A stretch of DNA of 64,000 bases, taken from contig NZ_MSYM01000018.1 of assembly GCF_001938565.1 (NCBI RefSeq), positions 331,515 through 395,514 of the forward strand, given 5' to 3'. Positions 61,227-64,000 of this stretch are shown here, in pieces (the stretch's first letter is position 1; each line of letters opens with the position of its first letter). The stretch is from Rhodoferax antarcticus ANT.BR (lineage in GTDB: Bacteria > Pseudomonadota > Gammaproteobacteria > Burkholderiales > Burkholderiaceae_C). The translations under genes and the position numbers were made by a program. The notes under the pieces are model-generated. The model saw nothing but the letters and a program-made list of their open reading frames with translations, was not told where the DNA came from and ran no database searches.

Positions 61227-62881
61227 GTTCACCGACCGACTTCAACGATATGGCGGCGCTGGCAGGCCTAAAGGGTGTGGCCGCTGCGGTGGCGGCTGCT
61301 ACACCAGTTGACGCGCCAGATTGGCGTGATGGCCCGCGCGCCTGGCCTGAAATGAGTTCGGACGATATCGCGTTCTACCACGACGCACCCGAGCCAACAC
61401 AGGCACCAGACACCACCAGTGATGCACCATGGCCAGAACCAACGCTGCCCGGCGTAATGGTGTGTCCGGAGGTGCCGTGCGCCGTCCTGCCTGGCGTGTG
61501 GGGTGAGTTTGCCCAAGCGGTGGCGGCCAACACCCAAACACCGGCGGCAATGTCGGTGTTGGCGGCGCTCGGCGTGCTTGCAACGTTGCTGCAGGGACGA
61601 TTCGAGGTTGATCTGGGATCGCACCGCGAAATACTGGCGTTCTGGAGTGTGACAGTCAGCCCAAGCGGCACGCGCAAATCAGCCGTGATGAGCGTGTTCC
61701 AAGAGCCGTTGCTGTATTGGGAAAAGTTGGTGCGTGATCGTATGCGCCGGGATGTTGCCCGTAACGAGGCCGTTAGGTCAACCATTGCCAAGCGCATCGA
61801 GGCCCTGAAGCAATCGTCGGCCAAAGCCCACGACGAGGAGCTGAAAGCCATCCGCGAGCAAATCGAAAATGAAGAACTGAGCATCCCCGATGAAATTCGG
61901 ATACCCACGTTGTTCACTGAAGACAGCACGCCAGAAACGATGCAACGGCTGATCGCAGAGAACGCCGGGCGCATGGCCGTGTTGTCAGACGAACCCGGCC
62001 TGTTCCGCATCTTGGGCGGGCTGTACAGCAAAGGTGGCGCAAGCCTTGAGGTGTTTCTGAAAGGTCATGTAGGCAGCGCGCTTAAGGTCGAGCGCGCGGC
62101 GCGTTCGATTTTTGTTCAAAAGCCCTGCGTATCCATGGGCCTGATGATCCAGCCTGATATGGTGGCAGACCTGGCTGGCAACAAACAGTTCAGGGCGAGC
62201 GGGCTGATGGCGCGATTTTTTTACGCTGTGCCGCAGTCCAATATTGGCAGGCGCAATGTCCGCCAGCGTAACCTGATGCCACAGCACATTGTCCAGGCCT
62301 ATGAGTCAGCCGTGATGGGTTTGCTGGCTGACTACCCACCAGAGCCCGGCACCGCCACCAAACCTGTTGTCCTGCGGCTGGATGCCTTGGCTGAAGATTT
62401 ATGGCTTGACTTCTCCCAAGAGATCGAGGACGGACTGACAGACGGCGGCGCGTTCACCGACATTGGCGATTGGATGAAAAAGCTGGCGGGGGCCGTGGCG
62501 CGCATTTCAGCACTGTTTGAGCTGGCAGCCAATGGCTTGGCAGTGACCACCGTCAGCCTTGAATCCATGCACCAGGCCATCAAGTTGGCACGCCTGCTGA
62601 TACCCCACACCCGCGCGGCATTCGGGCTGCTGGGGGCTGATGCGGTTGAAGACGATGCCGTGGCTGTGCTCAAGTGGATCCAGACCAACCAGGTTGAAGA
62701 GTTCAGCCAGCGCGACCTTCAACGCAAGCTTGACTACAGGTTCAAGACCGCGGCACAGGTTCAAAAAGCGATTGAGTCTTTGAAGCTCAAGGGCTGCGTT
62801 CGGACTGAGACCAAAAAGAACCAAGGTGCAAGGCCATCTACCGTGATCCGTGTCAACCCGCTGGCTTTGTCTGGTTTTTAA
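61211..62881 (+). CDS. DUF3987 (YfjI-like) helicase-type replication protein
   Basis: The 556-residue protein matches DUF3987, VTVSPSGTRKSAVMSVFQEP (P-loop-like with TRKS in place of GKS), VLSDEPGLFRILGGLYSKGG, VSMGLMIQPDMVADLAGNKQ and a C-terminal winged helix (EFSQRDLQRKLDYRFKTAAQ). Such proteins accompany Toprim primases in satellites and islands. The P-loop variant raises the question whether ATP is hydrolysed. Confidence 0.85.
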   Translation: MPSTMSSPTDFNDMAALAGLKGVAAAVAAATPVDAPDWRDGPRAWPEMSSDDIAFYHDAPEPTQAPDTTSDAPWPEPTLPGVMVCPEVPCAVLPGVWGEFAQAVAANTQTPAAMSVLAALGVLATLLQGRFEVDLGSHREILAFWSVTVSPSGTRKSAVMSVFQEPLLYWEKLVRDRMRRDVARNEAVRSTIAKRIEALKQSSAKAHDEELKAIREQIENEELSIPDEIRIPTLFTEDSTPETMQRLIAENAGRMAVLSDEPGLFRILGGLYSKGGASLEVFLKGHVGSALKVERAARSIFVQKPCVSMGLMIQPDMVADLAGNKQFRASGLMARFFYAVPQSNIGRRNVRQRNLMPQHIVQAYESAVMGLLADYPPEPGTATKPVVLRLDALAEDLWLDFSQEIEDGLTDGGAFTDIGDWMKKLAGAVARISALFELAANGLAVTTVSLESMHQAIKLARLLIPHTRAAFGLLGADAVEDDAVAVLKWIQTNQVEEFSQRDLQRKLDYRFKTAAQVQKAIESLKLKGCVRTETKKNQGARPSTVIRVNPLALSGF

Positions 62882-62962
62882 GGTTTGTCGTATTAAGAGA
62901 ATTTAACCCTTTTATTTATTTATTTATGTATATCAACCACTTACAAGCCACACACACAAACA

Positions 62963-63069
62963 GCACTGACACACTGACAAACCAGACAAACCCAAAAAAT
63001 GAAGACCAGCACCACACATCGTGAAGTCCAGGAAAGCCGGGTTTGTCTGGTTTGTCAGTGTGTCAGTGC
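62963..63069. repeat. Perfect 31-bp inverted repeat, candidate replication origin
   Basis: The left arm is 62,963-62,993 and the right arm 63,039-63,069, exactly complementary, with a 45-base loop. Each arm contains repeated TTTGTC/GACAAA units spaced about 9 bp, and further GTTTGTC sites lie at the end of the DUF3987 gene. This resembles iterons. AT-rich sequence (TTTATTTATTTATTTATG) lies just before it. Confidence 0.8.
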
Positions 63070-63262
63070 CTTGTGCGTGGGTGCAACCGTGCCTGTCCAA
63101 CGCCTCAATTCATGATGCCAACCCGACCCCCCCAAAAGCCAAAAGGTACTTCCAAGACCCCCCTTTCACCACGGGTAATTCGAACCGCGAAAAAACGCTA
63201 GCCAACAGTTTTTAGGAATGCTTAATCGACTTAACTTAGTTAATAGAACTTAACTATCAATC

Positions 63263-63784
63263 ATGAATCCACAAAATCGAATCACTCAAAAACAAATCGC
63301 AGCTGCGCTGGGCGTGTCGGGTTCAGCGATAAGCCAATTCCGAAAAAAAGGGATGCCGACCACCAGTGTTGAAGCTGCCCGCGAATGGCATGAATCCACC
63401 CGCAACCGCGCCCAGCGCAAGCATGTCACCGCCACACCGCAGCACGGGGCCGCCACCGACGCTAGCGAGACCTTCGACGCAGCCAGACGGCGTTTGATGA
63501 TCGCGAACGCCGACATAGCCGACATCGAGGCCGCTGAGCTGCGCAACGAACTGCTGGATAAAAAAGAAGTCGATGCCGCCGTGTTTGAAATCGCCCGAGC
63601 CATGCGCGACGGCCTGACCAACTGCGCCAGGCGCATTGCCGCCGAGGTCTCCACCCTGACCACTGCAGACGCGTGCGAGACCGTCATCGAGCGTGAGCAC
63701 CGCGCCCTGCTGGACAGCATGGCCCACCAGATTGGTGTGCGCCTGGGTGCTGTTGACCTGGTGCCGGTGCCAGCGTGCCCATGA
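63263..63784 (+). CDS. Nu1-like terminase small subunit/HTH protein
   Basis: The 173-residue protein starts with an HTH (RITQKQIAAALGVSGSAISQ). After a linker comes LRNELLDKKEVDAAVFEIAR, AMRDGLTNCARRIAAEVSTL and EREHRALLDSMAHQIGVRL, the pattern of Nu1-type small terminases that recognise packaging sites. In a satellite it could redirect phage packaging; that is inference. Confidence 0.7.
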   Translation: MNPQNRITQKQIAAALGVSGSAISQFRKKGMPTTSVEAAREWHESTRNRAQRKHVTATPQHGAATDASETFDAARRRLMIANADIADIEAAELRNELLDKKEVDAAVFEIARAMRDGLTNCARRIAAEVSTLTTADACETVIEREHRALLDSMAHQIGVRLGAVDLVPVPACP

Positions 63785-63808
63785 CCTCGACCGCAGGCGC
63801 TGGCCAGC

Positions 63809-64000
63809 ATGGCCGGGCGCAAGCCCTCGACCTCGACGGCCGGGCGCAAGCCGCTACCCGCTGATCTGGTGCGATGCCCCCAGCTGCTGAACGGTGCCAG
63901 CGGTGCAGGCCTGGCACTGGCCACCACCACCACCACCACCAGGCGCAAGCCCCCGACCTCGACGGACGGGTGCAAGCCGCTGCCGGTTGATCTGGCGCTG
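63809..64000 (+). CDS. Open frame with repeated GRKP-type motifs, cut by the window end
   Basis: The frame MAGRKPSTSTAGRKPLPADL is followed later by RRKPPTSTDGCKPLPVDLAL, a direct repeat of about 20 residues (DNA 63,817-63,876 and 63,940-64,000). An ACC tract (TTTTTT) separates the units. It may be the start of a phage-type gene, but the repeat also keeps other frames open. Confidence 0.35.
   Translation, partial: MAGRKPSTSTAGRKPLPADLVRCPQLLNGASGAGLALATTTTTTRRKPPTSTDGCKPLPVDLAL

Noticed and set aside
63286..63975. 229-codon minus-strand frame at the window end
   Set aside because: It is antisense to the Nu1-like gene and its Val/Ala/Arg-rich start comes from the ACC tract and direct repeat.

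Overview
The window looks like a chromosome segment of a betaproteobacterium of the order Burkholderiales, most likely Comamonadaceae (Rhodoferax/Polaromonas-like). The support is GC-rich coding sequence, housekeeping gene orders familiar from that group (lolC-lolD-tatD; rnm/yciV - EamA - yciO - M50 protease - trpS), a 44-bp hairpin repeat of a kind I recall from Comamonadaceae and present here about fifteen times, and several in-frame coding repeats. The genus is an inference.

Region 1 (about 1-31 kb) is a patchwork defence and toxin-antitoxin island. It starts with a decayed IS91-type element. Then come a NERD-domain helicase, an ORF6N gene, a broken DUF1016 nuclease, an AT-rich pair of a C5 cytosine methyltransferase and a MORC/MutL-like GHKL ATPase, and a 732-residue protein ending in a PD-(D/E)XK nuclease-like domain. 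An IS1634-type element follows that splits an antitoxin gene, then an AAA/DUF4143 ATPase, a Fic protein with a palindromic operator, a PIN-type toxin-antitoxin remnant and a second IS91 remnant. Next are three copies of the 3' end of glnS separated by a higBA module and a DUF2283 gene, a two-TM protein with a possible Nudix-like motif, two GIY-YIG/DUF4357 genes (one split by a second IS1634-type element), broken MNT/HEPN and DUF4160/DUF2442 pairs, and an intact RelE-type pair. The island closes with a MmeI-like restriction-modification fusion followed by a PLD-like protein and a zeta-like kinase. Four times in this region a gene 3' end is followed by cargo and then by another copy of that same end (NERD helicase, fic, glnS, GIY-YIG). 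This suggests cassette-like growth of the island at gene tails.

Region 2 (about 31-53.9 kb) is mostly core genome: NYN/OST-HTH protein, DUF924, outer-membrane barrel, old yellow enzyme, TerB, DUF938 methyltransferase, RNase D-like exonuclease, CoA-binding protein, TatD, bacteriohemerythrin, LolD/LolC, a phosphoglycerate-mutase-like protein, Uma2, RecJ, a decayed AAA-GAF-GGDEF gene, a PHP exoribonuclease, an EamA transporter, YciO, an M50 protease, TrpS and tRNA-Ser(CGA).

Region 3 (53.9 kb to the window end) is an integrated element placed next to tRNA-Ser. A P4-type integrase is followed by a small gene behind two operator-like boxes, RadC, HigA, an unknown protein, AlpA, a coiled-coil protein, a cascade of tiny overlapping ORFs, a Toprim primase, a DUF3987 helicase-like protein, a perfect 31-bp inverted repeat that could be an origin, and a Nu1-like small terminase. 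This looks like a phage satellite or satellite-like integrative element. Its right end lies outside the window.
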